64,000 bases of DNA from CBFFRJ01 sp051486985 (lineage in GTDB: Bacteria > Pseudomonadota > Gammaproteobacteria > Enterobacterales > Enterobacteriaceae). The translations under genes and the position numbers were made by a program. The notes below the pieces were generated by a model. That model was not told where the DNA came from. It ran no database searches and worked only from the letters and a program-made list of their open reading frames with translations. This document shows positions 17,492-25,247 of this stretch, one piece after another. The stretch covers positions 5,390 to 69,389 of the forward strand of contig NZ_JAHVDV010000031.1 of assembly GCF_051486985.1 (NCBI RefSeq). The letters run 5' to 3'. The stretch's first letter is position 1. Every line of letters starts with the position of its first letter.

Positions 17492-18937
17492 TCAGCCTTT
17501 TTGGGAAACCGTACTGCCCGCATCGGCGTTAAGACGGGTCATATCGTACAAACCAATGGCCGTGATAAGCGCAATAATCACAAACCCAAGTTTGAATGCC
17601 ATCCCCTGAATATCTTCATAACCCAGCCAGTCGGTAAGCAACCCCCCGGCCCGGATACTGAGCGCGCCCAGCGTAACCCCTAATCCGCTGGCCAGTTGTA
17701 GCGAGGTACTAAACAGGGTATTAGCCGAGCTCATCTCGCCGGGTGGCACCTCGGCAAAGGCCAGGGAACTTATCCCTGTAAACTGCATTGAGCGACTCAG
17801 CCCACCGATAAACAGCAGCGTCAGAGTGAGCAGTTGCGGCGAGTCGGGTGCCAGAAAAGCACATAAGAAGAGAGACAACACGCAGACGACCCCATTGCCA
17901 ATCAGCAGCCGTCTGAAACCAAAACGGCGAATCAGCGGCGTGGTAGCGGGCTTCATGGCGAGGTTTCCGGCAAACACGGCCAGCACCAGCGCACCGGCTT
18001 CGAAAGCGTTCATCCCGAAACCTACCTGGAACATGAGCGGCAGCATAAAGGGGGCTGAACTGATCGTGGCGCGCAGTATGAATCCGCCACGCATGGTAAT
18101 GCGAAAAGAGGGAACCGCCAGCGCCGTCAGACTAACGAGCGGCGCGCGCGCGCGGCGGAGATGGCGTAAGCTCCAGACCAGGGCCATCAGTCCAGCCGCC
18201 AGCGTTGCCGCCGCCTGCCACAGGCTGACATGCTGCTGACTGAACATCTCAAGCCCCGCGACCAGGCACAACATCGTGATACCGGTAGCGAAGAATCCCT
18301 GAACATCGAACGGACGTTTTTCCTCCTCCGCAAGACCAGGCATCATGCGCAGTGCCAGAATGATAGCCACGATCCCAAGCGGGACATTCAGGAAAAAGAT
18401 CCAGTGCCAGCTGGCATAGGTGGTAATAAAACCACCCAGTGGCGGACCAATAATCGGGGCCACCAGCGCCGGCCAGGTCAGGGTCGCAATGGCTTTAATC
18501 AGTTGGTTTTTTGGTGTAGTGCGCAGTACCACAAGTCGCCCGACCGGCACCATCATTGCCCCGCCTACCCCCTGAAAAATGCGCATCAACACAAATTCCG
18601 TCACGCTGTGGGTCAGTCCACATAGCAGCGAAGCCAGGGTGAAAATTCCAACTGCAAGACTGAAGATGGTGCGGGCACCAAAGCGCTCGGCGATCCAGCC
18701 GCTCGCGGGAATCAGCATAGCCAGCGTCAGTAAATAGGCGCTGATGCCTATATTCAGATCGATGGCGGAGACGCCGAAGGCTTTCGCCATGTCCGGCAGG
18801 GCGGTGGCAATGACCGTCCCGTCAAGAAACTCCATAAAAAATGCGCTGGCAACCAGTAGCGCCACGCCGGAAATTCGTTTGGGATCTTTTGCCCCTTCCC
18901 GAGCGGTTTCTGCCTGAGCGGTATCAGACGAGGCCAT
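17492..18937 (-). CDS. MFS multidrug efflux transporter (DHA2/EmrB-QacA type)
   Basis: A 481-residue polytopic inner-membrane protein of the 14-helix drug:H+ antiporter group. It has the early motif DGTVIATALPDMAKAF, the loop WIAERFGARTIF, and motif C-like GPPLGGFIT. The highly hydrophilic first ~22 residues are followed directly by the first helix. The ATG at 18937 has AAGGG upstream. No adjacent membrane-fusion protein gene is present, so it probably works alone in the inner membrane like MdtD. The substrate is unknown. Confidence 0.87.
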   Translation of the reverse strand: MASSDTAQAETAREGAKDPKRISGVALLVASAFFMEFLDGTVIATALPDMAKAFGVSAIDLNIGISAYLLTLAMLIPASGWIAERFGARTIFSLAVGIFTLASLLCGLTHSVTEFVLMRIFQGVGGAMMVPVGRLVVLRTTPKNQLIKAIATLTWPALVAPIIGPPLGGFITTYASWHWIFFLNVPLGIVAIILALRMMPGLAEEEKRPFDVQGFFATGITMLCLVAGLEMFSQQHVSLWQAAATLAAGLMALVWSLRHLRRARAPLVSLTALAVPSFRITMRGGFILRATISSAPFMLPLMFQVGFGMNAFEAGALVLAVFAGNLAMKPATTPLIRRFGFRRLLIGNGVVCVLSLFLCAFLAPDSPQLLTLTLLFIGGLSRSMQFTGISSLAFAEVPPGEMSSANTLFSTSLQLASGLGVTLGALSIRAGGLLTDWLGYEDIQGMAFKLGFVIIALITAIGLYDMTRLNADAGSTVSQKG

Positions 18938-19256
18938 AATGTGCCCTTAGCATAAATAACCTTTTGCCGATGCAAAGGTCTGACAGGATGAAAAAGTTGT
19001 TATACCAAAAAATGGTTAGCACGATAATGACTTTCGCTAAAGAAAGGCCTCGTTTTGAAATGATGCAAATTTTCATTCCACTTACTGCAGCACGCTCTCA
19101 CTCGCAATGTTCAGTTAACGACATCCTCCTCCCGACACGCTTTACGCCTTGTTGATGTTCCGTTTGTTCTTCCCTTATTAACCATAAGCTAACATCTACC
19201 TTATCCGGTGAGCGCAAGCGGCGCTCATCACCTTCCCTGCATTTGAGGTTTTCGCT
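18938..19256. other. Divergent intergenic region MFS pump / DUF2076 gene
   Basis: 319 bases with no gene. It carries the promoters for both genes and the small hairpin repeat at 19205-19230. No operator was recognised with confidence. Confidence 0.4.
19205..19230. repeat. REP-like hairpin, left copy
   Basis: CCGGTGAGCG-caagcgg-CGCTCATCA forms a hairpin. A nearly inverted copy lies at 20024-20047, so the DUF2076 gene is bracketed by two oppositely oriented short palindromes of the REP type. Confidence 0.55.
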
Positions 19257-19943
19257 ATGCAACACGAAGAACAACGGCTTATCGAGGGGCTTTTTCAGCG
19301 TCTGAAACAAGCGGAGCAGCAAAGCGGTGCAAGGGATGCACAAGCCGAACGGATAATTGAAGCATATGTAAGGCAACAACCCGCCGCCGCGTATTACATG
19401 GCTCAGTCGATCCTTATTCAGGAGGCTGCATTAACGCGGCTGCATGACCAGGTACAGGCATTACAAAACGAGGTCGCCACGCTTAAAACGCAACAACCTG
19501 CTGGCGGCAGTTTTCTCAGTAGCCTGTTTGGTGGCGGGAAAACCCAGCCCCAGGCCCAGCAGGGCAACACCGGCACACCACCACCATACTCCGCTTCCGG
19601 CACACAGTTGCCACCGGCTGCGCCCTCTCGTGCGGGCGGGTTTATGTCTGGTGCACTGCAAACGGCGGCCGGGGTCGCGGGCGGGGTTGTGCTGGCCGAT
19701 ATGCTGACCAGTATGTTTCATCACGCTCAGCCGGAAGAGATAGTGAATATCATTGAACCCCCGGTAACACCGGAAGCGGATTTCACACGCGATCACTCCT
19801 GGGGCGACCCCAGTCAGGACAGTTTCCTGCAAGCTTCGGATAACCGCGTGGACGGCCTCAGTGAGGACACCCGAGACCCCTTCTTTGATCAAAGCAGTGA
19901 CGATGATTTTGATACCAGTAACGACGACGATGGGTTTATCTGA
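19257..19943 (+). CDS. DUF2076 family protein
   Basis: A 228-residue protein of the DUF2076 family. Residues 1-80 are helical with a coiled-coil (LHDQVQALQNEVATLKTQQ). A Gly/Pro/Gln-rich linker follows, then a small glycine-rich hydrophobic patch (AAGVAGGVVLADMLTSM, ~140-157) and a very acidic tail (SSDDDFDTSNDDDG). There is no signal peptide. Function unknown; some annotations call the family a periplasmic ligand-binding sensor, which this sequence does not obviously support. It stands alone, flanked by inverted hairpin repeats. Confidence 0.8.
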   Translation: MQHEEQRLIEGLFQRLKQAEQQSGARDAQAERIIEAYVRQQPAAAYYMAQSILIQEAALTRLHDQVQALQNEVATLKTQQPAGGSFLSSLFGGGKTQPQAQQGNTGTPPPYSASGTQLPPAAPSRAGGFMSGALQTAAGVAGGVVLADMLTSMFHHAQPEEIVNIIEPPVTPEADFTRDHSWGDPSQDSFLQASDNRVDGLSEDTRDPFFDQSSDDDFDTSNDDDGFI

Positions 19944-20465
19944 TCGTCTTTCGCCCTCATCTTCCCCTGTCCCTCGCCGGATGGGGGCTTAACTTCATGC
20001 CGGGTAAAACCTGTTAGTGATATCCGGCGATGAGCGTCGCTCACCGGTGCAGTGATTATTTTGACCGGGTTAAAGGTTATTTTTATTCCTGGTGGTGAGT
20101 CTCTGCGTTATTGATTAAAGAGAGCGTAATTGCAATGCTTCGCTACCAGGATATTCCCTCTGCGCCTGATAAATGCTGGAGGGATAGCGTACTTTACGAA
20201 ATGAGAATCAGAATAATTCTCAGCCATTACTTCGCGATTAATTTCCTGCCCTGAGAACCTGAAAAAGCTCCCCTCAAGACGGAATGCAGAGAACACGTCT
20301 CGATTAAGAAAGCCTTAAGATTTACATCAGCAGGCACTATTTTTCTTTGCCATACTCTTTTTACATTAATGGTCTTTTCTCGCCGGGCATATAAAATTAA
20401 TATCATGACGCCTGCGCGCCAGCCCGGATACGACACATGATAATAAGAGGCTCATCGATCACCAC
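19944..20465. other. Intergenic stretch, no supported gene
   Basis: 522 bases. It holds the REP-like hairpin at 20024-20047 and short random frames only. AT content rises from here rightwards, marking the left edge of the gene-poor 20-27.5 kb block. Confidence 0.4.
20024..20047. repeat. REP-like hairpin, right copy
   Basis: CCGGCGATGAGCG-TCGCTCACCGG is an inverted relative of the element at 19205-19230, on the other side of the DUF2076 gene. Confidence 0.55.
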
Positions 20466-20687
20466 ATGAAAGACAGGAAAGTAGACCCCATCGCAAAAAT
20501 CGCTATGCGCAGCCGAGGCATTACGGTCAAGGAGAAACGGGTCCGTTATCAGGGGGAAATAATTGTCTTCAGGTTCAATCAGGACCACTATGACGTTTAC
20601 CTGAATGACGAAAAAGTAGGCGATATCGTCACCCACAACATCAATGACGCCATCGCAATCTGGAAACAGCGCAAATCTAAGTTATAA
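20466..20687 (+). CDS. Small hypothetical protein
   Basis: A 73-residue, lysine/arginine-rich protein (MKDRKVDPIAKIAMRSRG...). Its C-terminal half alternates strands and ends in a helix (YDVYLNDEKVGDIV, NINDAIAIWKQRKSKL). AGAGG lies ~15 bases upstream, so the ribosome site is weak. No family recognised. The composition is protein-like, and there is no competing frame. It stands alone in an AT-rich block near the H-NS paralogue. Confidence 0.5.
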   Translation: MKDRKVDPIAKIAMRSRGITVKEKRVRYQGEIIVFRFNQDHYDVYLNDEKVGDIVTHNINDAIAIWKQRKSKL

Positions 20688-21361
20688 ATCCAGTCAATCA
20701 TTTGCCCGTTATTCATTATTCTCATTTCCGCTACCGTCATTCACACAGCGTAACGCCTTTTCTCGCGCCAAAAACAGACTGCATAAATAACATGCAGTCT
20801 TGTGTTTACAAAGAAACCGATGTTACAACGAAAACTCCGTTTGGCCTTAACGTGCAAAACACTTTTACTCTGCAATGTGTTTCACCTTACGCACGACGTA
20901 ACGTCGCCAGATGGCAATCTTCAGCTTTGGAAAAAAATGTATCATTATTCCGCCATAGCGAAGCGGCGAAGGTAGCGTGCACAACGCCGCCTTTCTTGCC
21001 TGCACATGCGCAAGGCGTATCATCACCCACAACGCACCAATAAAAATAGCACCCAAAAACGCAAAATTTTTTAGCCTGAGGCACAAAAAATTTCTCGCTC
21101 GCTCACATAATGACGGAAAAGACCTACGAAATTGCAGGATATAAGCATCAGGCTGCGCTTTTATGGAGCGCGGTATCATATTTATACCTCTGCACTCGGA
21201 TATCGCTCTGCAAAAAATATATCGTGATGCTAAAAACTGAGCATGAGTAAAAAAATAATGCGGTATAGCGGAATTACTCTCTATTGTGGTATTGATTTTT
21301 ACTCAATAATAACTAAAAATTGTTTTGTTAGATTTTAATTTCCAGGACAAGGAGTAATGTG
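20688..21361. other. Gene-poor AT-rich stretch upstream of the H-NS paralogue
   Basis: 674 bases. A minus-strand frame (20865-21179) encodes 104 residues with one hydrophobic segment (FAFLGAIFIGALWVM) and a basic tail, but no ribosome site or family supports it. The last ~100 bases are very AT-rich and should hold the promoter of the following gene, perhaps with self-regulation by H-NS-type binding. Confidence 0.4.
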
Positions 21362-21766
21362 ATGTCAGAAGCACTAAAAAACCTTAACAACATTCGTACC
21401 CTTCGCGCGCAATCTCGCGAAGTTTCTCTTGAATCTCTCGAAGAGATGCTAGAAAAACTGGTTGTTATTGTTGAAGAGCGTCGTGAAGAAGAATCTTCAC
21501 AGAAGCGCGAACTTGAAGAGAAAGAAGCAAAACTGGCTGCGTTCCGTCAGAAATTGCTGGAAGAAGGTATTGATCCAACTGAACTTCTTTCTTCTCTGAA
21601 AACCACCACTACCAAGCGTAAGTCAGTGCGTGAGCCGCGTCCGGCTAAATATAAGTATATTGATGAAGATGGCAGCGAGAAAACCTGGACAGGCCAGGGT
21701 CGTACGCCAAAAGCAATTACTGCCGCGATTAAACAAGGCAAAAAGCTCGAAGATTTCGCAATCTGA
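21362..21766 (+). CDS. H-NS-family nucleoid protein (paralogue)
   Basis: 134 residues. The N-terminal oligomerisation region closely follows H-NS (MSEALKNLNNIRTLRAQSRE... LEEMLEKLVVIVEERREEE). A charged linker follows, then the DNA-binding domain with the AT-hook-like loop TWTGQGRTPKAI. The linker and C-terminus (KQGKKLEDFAI) differ from housekeeping H-NS (…KSLDDFLIKQ), so this is likely a second H-NS-type protein. It would bind curved AT-rich DNA, silence acquired genes, and mix with H-NS or StpA. ATG 21362 is preferred over GTG 21359: AAGGAG lies 7 bases away and MSEALK matches the family start. A terminator hairpin follows at once. Confidence 0.9.
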   Translation: MSEALKNLNNIRTLRAQSREVSLESLEEMLEKLVVIVEERREEESSQKRELEEKEAKLAAFRQKLLEEGIDPTELLSSLKTTTTKRKSVREPRPAKYKYIDEDGSEKTWTGQGRTPKAITAAIKQGKKLEDFAI

Positions 21767-21773
21767 TTTTTTT

Positions 21774-21800
21774 AGTGGGGAGCGTTTTTTTCTCCCCACT
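21774..21800 (+). terminator. Terminator hairpin after H-NS paralogue
   Basis: A 9-bp stem AGTGGGGAG/CTCCCCACT begins 7 bases after the stop. It is followed by a pyrimidine tract TCTCTTTCTT and has T tracts before the stem and in the loop. Confidence 0.7.
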
Positions 21801-22724
21801 TCTCTTTCTTACACCCTCTTCGCTTTACGATCATTTCCCTTTGCCAGACGCCTTTCTCTCGCTTTGACCATACATTACTTCAGAATATGTCCTGATATTC
21901 TCGATCACTTTGACGTGCTGTTTACCTTCTCACGATCTGCAAGGTCAGTTCATCACCGCACCGTTTACCTGAAATTAGGATGTTTCCTGAATAATTATTC
22001 TGCCCCTTCCTGTGGTTATTACAGGTGGATCGAGGAAAAGGATTTTTCGTCCCCCAGAAACTACATAGTTTTACGCTGAATCTATTTTCATCTGAACATA
22101 TGTTTTAAATCAGGTTGGATGTTCGGCGCGTGGGACATTCAGTACTCTCGTAGGGCACAATTTTATCAGGGTTATCAGTTTTAAAGAAACATGGCAGGTT
22201 ATCTTCTTCTTAAGGCCTGGCAGGTACGTTATTCAAGGCAACAACCAGGTCTGATTGGTCGCAATTACCGCAGATTGCTGTTTATAAGCATCACACCTCG
22301 GTTACTCGCCTCCACTGCCGCCAGTTATACTCCCTGAGCGTAAAAACGCCTCATTGATTTTCAGTCAGTAGCCGTCAACATTTCTGAATGCAGGCTTCGG
22401 TTATCGGCTATGAAGATCGTTCTTCTAAAAGAGTGGCTGCTGCCGTAAGAATTTGACCTTGCTTACCAGTAGCGGCAATCGACCTTCACCGGTTTTAAGA
22501 AAAGGTATATTGCCCTTGCACGGCATCAACCCCGAGTTACGTGGCTGGTAGAAAATCCGCCAGAACAAAACGACGTGGCTGTTTATATACCAGGCGACGC
22601 TGGGCCAATGACACATGCCTGGCGAAAGGTCTTGCATTTTTAAATATGACCCAGAGGTTAATAAATCTAAGCAGTAGCCTGATTAAACGTGTATGGTAGG
22701 CCCCCCTCATATCAGGAGTTGCCT
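21801..22724. other. Gene-poor stretch between H-NS paralogue and ynfU
   Basis: 924 bases with no supported gene on either strand: only short frames without ribosome sites or family likeness. It may hold decayed DNA. The last ~100 bases probably contain the ynfU promoter. Confidence 0.4.
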
Positions 22725-22889
22725 ATGTCCGGACGTAAAGACGCATTAACCCGCCGTAACCATTTAGTAAAATGCCCGTGCCCTAACTGTGCCAAAGATT
22801 CTGAACATAGCTTCAGCCGGGTTCAGAAAGGTGCCCAGCTTGTCTGCCCATACTGCAATAAATTATTTAAATCTGCCCCACGTTTCTGA
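22725..22889 (+). CDS. ynfU: YnfU-like small zinc-ribbon protein
   Basis: 54 residues starting MSGRKDALTRRNHLVKC, with CPCPNC and CPYC pairs that form a zinc ribbon. The middle reads DSEHSFSRVQKGAQLVCP, very like E. coli YnfU, a small protein encoded among cold-shock genes of the Qin prophage. ATG 22725 has AGGAG 6 bases upstream; an upstream frame start at 22689 lacks one. Function unknown; zinc binding is inferred from the four cysteines. It heads a group of cold-shock-type genes. Confidence 0.75.
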   Translation: MSGRKDALTRRNHLVKCPCPNCAKDSEHSFSRVQKGAQLVCPYCNKLFKSAPRF

Positions 22890-23086
22890 CAGAACGTTCA
22901 TGCCAGGTGTAAAGATGAATGATTCAGTAATCGACTCATCTGGCAATGTTGTTCACTCTCTTTCGTGACCGATCGAACAAATTTTTTCGGCAACTGGTCA
23001 GGCGACCTGGCTTATAAAAAGCTAAAGAGTAGCAATGTATTAATTTTAGCGTATAGTTGTTCCGGGTTTACATAAAAGGAACATCG

Positions 23087-23299
23087 TTGTCTCGTAAAAT
23101 GACAGGCATTGTCAAAAGCTTTGACAGCCTCAGTGGTAAAGGGCTCATCACCCCATCAGATGGTCGAAAAGACGTTCTTCTGCATATTTCAGCTTTCAAT
23201 ACCAGTGAATCAGAACAACTCCTGCCAGGCATTCGCGTTGAGTTTTGCCGCATCAATGGTCTTAGCGGACCGGTAGCGGCAAATATATACCTCTCATAA
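23087..23299 (+). CDS. Cold-shock-like protein of the CspF/CspH type
   Basis: 70 residues, exactly the length of CspF/CspH, starting (TTG)SRKMTGIVKSFD. It has SGKGLITPSDGRKDVLLHISAF and ends GPVAANIYLS. The TTG at 23087 is chosen because AAGGA lies 6 bases upstream and MSRKMTGIVK matches the family start. The RNP1 region has KGLIT instead of KGFGFI, so two aromatic nucleic-acid contacts are missing, as in CspF/CspH. This branch may bind RNA weakly or have another role. It lies between ynfU and a CspB-type gene. Confidence 0.85.
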   Translation: MSRKMTGIVKSFDSLSGKGLITPSDGRKDVLLHISAFNTSESEQLLPGIRVEFCRINGLSGPVAANIYLS

Positions 23300-23443
23300 C
23301 AGTCACTGCATCCAGACGTTTTTTCGTAAGGTTAAGTAAAAACTTAAAAGCATAGACAAAGCGGATGTTAAGCGCACCGCGAGAAACCGACAGACATTTA
23401 GCCATCCGGGCGTGTGAGCGGTTAAAATAAAAAAAGTTAAACA

Positions 23444-23472
23444 TTGCTAAATAAAAATTACTGTGCCTTAAT
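23444..23472 (+). promoter_or_regulatory. cspA-type promoter
   Basis: TTGCTA (23444-23449), 17-base spacer, CTTAAT (23467-23472). As recalled, the E. coli cspA promoter has a similar TTGCAT/CTTAAT pair at the same spacing. Predicted start is near 23479. Confidence 0.6.
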
Positions 23473-23478
23473 GACGTT

Positions 23479-23651
23479 ACCGGTTTGGAATACAGACCTT
23501 ATGAACGCAGTTTTAGTAAAGCAGTCCTCAGTTCAAGTGTTATCCAAAGATACTCTTCTTCGTGAGCCTTCTCCTAAGCGCCAAGTAAGTAACTCTTTTA
23601 TTACAGGCCATCATCGCCGCCTCGCGTGGCTCATCAACTAAGGAAGTATCT
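23479..23651 (+). promoter_or_regulatory. Cold-responsive 5' leader (cspA-type thermosensor)
   Basis: A ~173-base untranslated leader before the CspB-type gene. It begins with CGGTTTGGAATACAGACC (23481-23498), close to the cold-box start of cspA-family mRNAs, and includes other leader-like words such as AGTAAAGCAGT and AAGTGTTATC. Leaders of this length switch fold at low temperature and expose the ribosome site. AAGGAAG lies just before the ATG. Confidence 0.65.
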
Positions 23652-23864
23652 ATGTCTAATAAAATGACTGGTTTAGTAAAATGGTTTAACTCCGATAAAG
23701 GTTTTGGCTTCATCACCCCTAACGATGGCAGCAAAGATGTATTCGTACATTTCTCTGCTATTCAAAGTGATAGCTTTAAAACTCTGGATGAAGGTCAGCA
23801 GGTTTCTTTCACCATTGAAAATGGTGCAAAAGGCCCGGCAGCGGCTAACGTTACCGCGCTGTAA
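23652..23864 (+). CDS. Cold-shock protein of the CspB/CspA type
   Basis: 70 residues, a full cold-shock domain with intact RNP1 (KGFGFITP, ~16-23) and RNP2 (VFVHFSAI, ~30-37), and the family ending GPAAANVTAL. It is a single-strand RNA/DNA-binding chaperone that melts mRNA structure in the cold. The sequence is closest in style to the inducible CspA/CspB/CspG/CspI group. The cspA-type promoter and long leader upstream support cold induction. An intrinsic terminator follows at 23943-23966. Confidence 0.93.
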   Translation: MSNKMTGLVKWFNSDKGFGFITPNDGSKDVFVHFSAIQSDSFKTLDEGQQVSFTIENGAKGPAAANVTAL

Positions 23865-23942
23865 GCAAGACCCTGTTATCGTGTAGAGGTGAAAAACCGG
23901 TCCTGTCTAAGGCCCCCTTATTACGCTCTGCTGATAATCATA

Positions 23943-23966
23943 AAGCCCGCTTATTGCGGGTTTTTT
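23943..23966 (+). terminator. Intrinsic terminator after CspB-type gene
   Basis: AAGCCCGC-TTATT-GCGGG followed by six T, about 80 bases after the stop. Confidence 0.85.
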
Positions 23967-24145
23967 AATACCTTAACGCTGACAATGCATTTTTACCCGT
24001 GCTCATGATCGTCGTCCTGCCAGGGTGTCTTTGCCAGAGCTGACAAAATTTATGGATGTCAGTGGTATATTTTTCCTTCGATATATCCTTTAAGCAAAAA
24101 GCGAAGTGATACAATGAGTGATAACGCAACAGCGAGGAGAAATTT

Positions 24146-24334
24146 ATTCCTAACATTAAATTTACATGTCCGGTCTGTAACTGTAAGAAATTTATTTTTA
24201 CTACCTTCAGTGCAGACAAAGATACCCCACATGGCGCGCTATGCTCGGCCTGTGGTACCCGTTTATCTATAAGATCCTGCATTCCAGACGACGCTCATCT
24301 TTCTCAGATTATGGTTTTTCACGACATCAGGTAG
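24146..24334 (+). CDS. ymcF: YmcF/YnfQ-like small zinc-ribbon protein with ATT start
   Basis: A 62-residue protein with cysteine pairs CPVC-N-C near residues 8-13 and CSAC at 33-36, resembling E. coli YmcF/YnfQ. Those are cold-induced 62-residue proteins encoded next to cspG/cspI. The frame has a TAA at 24122-24124 and no ATG, GTG or TTG before the first cysteine codon. The ATT at 24146 sits 6 bases after GAGGAG (24134-24139) and gives exactly 62 residues, so ATT initiation is inferred. As I recall, the E. coli homologue was also reported to start at a non-AUG AUU codon. It lies 280 bases downstream of the CspB-type gene. A competing ATG frame (24114, 52 codons) lacks any family likeness. Confidence 0.75.
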   Translation: MPNIKFTCPVCNCKKFIFTTFSADKDTPHGALCSACGTRLSIRSCIPDDAHLSQIMVFHDIR

Positions 24335-24464
24335 GTTATAGCGAAGCGGATGTTTTTGCCAGACTCTATGACTAGCAATCTTTCTTCTATAAAAAGGTAA
24401 TAGTTGAAAGCTGACATAATAACGTCGTAAAAATAAAATCCTTGCCTTATTTTCGACGTGCCAT

Positions 24465-24722
24465 TCATTTTTTTGTAAACATAACCGACTTAAGCGCCCG
24501 CTCATAAAGTTCAATTTCTTCTAACGATGCGCTGGATTCATATTTTTGGGCGTACTGACGTTTCAAATGCTCAATTAATGCTTCCCTACTAAATTCTTCG
24601 CGTGGGCGTGTACTGAGCAGGAACTCTATCGCTTCGCCAATTATTACATTCTCATTTTTCACGCCAACCCCTTGTTTAAGATATATTCTTAACAACCCAA
24701 GGAGTAAATGAGAATTCATCAT
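24465..24722 (-). CDS. Small YmgB/YcgZ-like regulator
   Basis: 85 residues, mostly helical. The order of pieces (LLRIYLKQGVG... IIGEAIEFLLS... FSREALIEHLKRQY... YERALKSVMF) follows the YcgZ/YmgA/YmgB(AriR) family. These are ~80-residue connector or biofilm/acid-response proteins, several of which act on the Rcs phosphorelay and are induced by cold and blue light. There is no strong ribosome site at 24722. A GTG 60 bases inside has AAGGGG upstream, but would cut off the first family helix. Convergent with the YmcF-like gene. Confidence 0.65.
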   Translation of the reverse strand: MMNSHLLLGLLRIYLKQGVGVKNENVIIGEAIEFLLSTRPREEFSREALIEHLKRQYAQKYESSASLEEIELYERALKSVMFTKK

Positions 24723-25247
24723 CAGGCATAATCATGTGGACTAAAGTGCAATTCGCCATGAATATACGAATGAAATTAGATAATATTCACGGTTAAGGTT
24801 GATTGGTTACATTAAACCTAAGCATACGCCATTATCATGCGGATAGCTTGTTTTAATACCGGTTAATCAGACCTGGTCCTGAAACTGCAAAAAAAGAGTT
24901 CCATAACGTTAAAAAGAGTCACCCACTGGCGTCTCTGCCGCTACGTTTTCAATCGTGCTTATGCATTATTACCCCTCCCCTGCGACGTTACGTTCTGGGC
25001 ATTTTTGATCCGAAAATAAAATCCCCCACGCCGTGCTCCTGCTATTAAAAGATAAAATATGCTCTGACAGAGCGTTAAGGCTGTCATTCTCCCCTACACT
25101 TTCAGATATGGTTAGCCTTACTTACGCCTGAAAAAGTTGAAACGGGTTATACGCAACAGAGGCCACATTACAAACGCCCTCTGCCGGGCATCTGCCAGTG
25201 GTTCATCTCTTGTTTGACCATGGCATAGCAGATCAGGAGAAGGTTCA
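24723..25247. other. Intergenic stretch, no supported gene
   Basis: 525 bases between the YmgB-like gene and the PanE-like gene (divergent). It should contain both promoters. No hairpin with a T-run and no frame with a ribosome site was found. Confidence 0.4.

Larger units (their letters stand above)
23300..23651. other. Intergenic region with cold-shock promoter and leader
   Basis: 352 bases with no coding gene. The right half is explained by the cspA-type promoter and 5' leader listed separately. The left 140 bases show nothing certain. Confidence 0.5.

Noticed and set aside
20865..21179. 104-residue minus frame with a hydrophobic segment
   Set aside because: No ribosome site or family; the opposite strand also has random frames of similar length, so chance is likely.
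24114..24272. ATG frame of 52 codons overlapping the YmcF-like gene
   Set aside because: No ribosome site and no known motif; the Cys-pair frame shows family character and has GAGGAG well placed.
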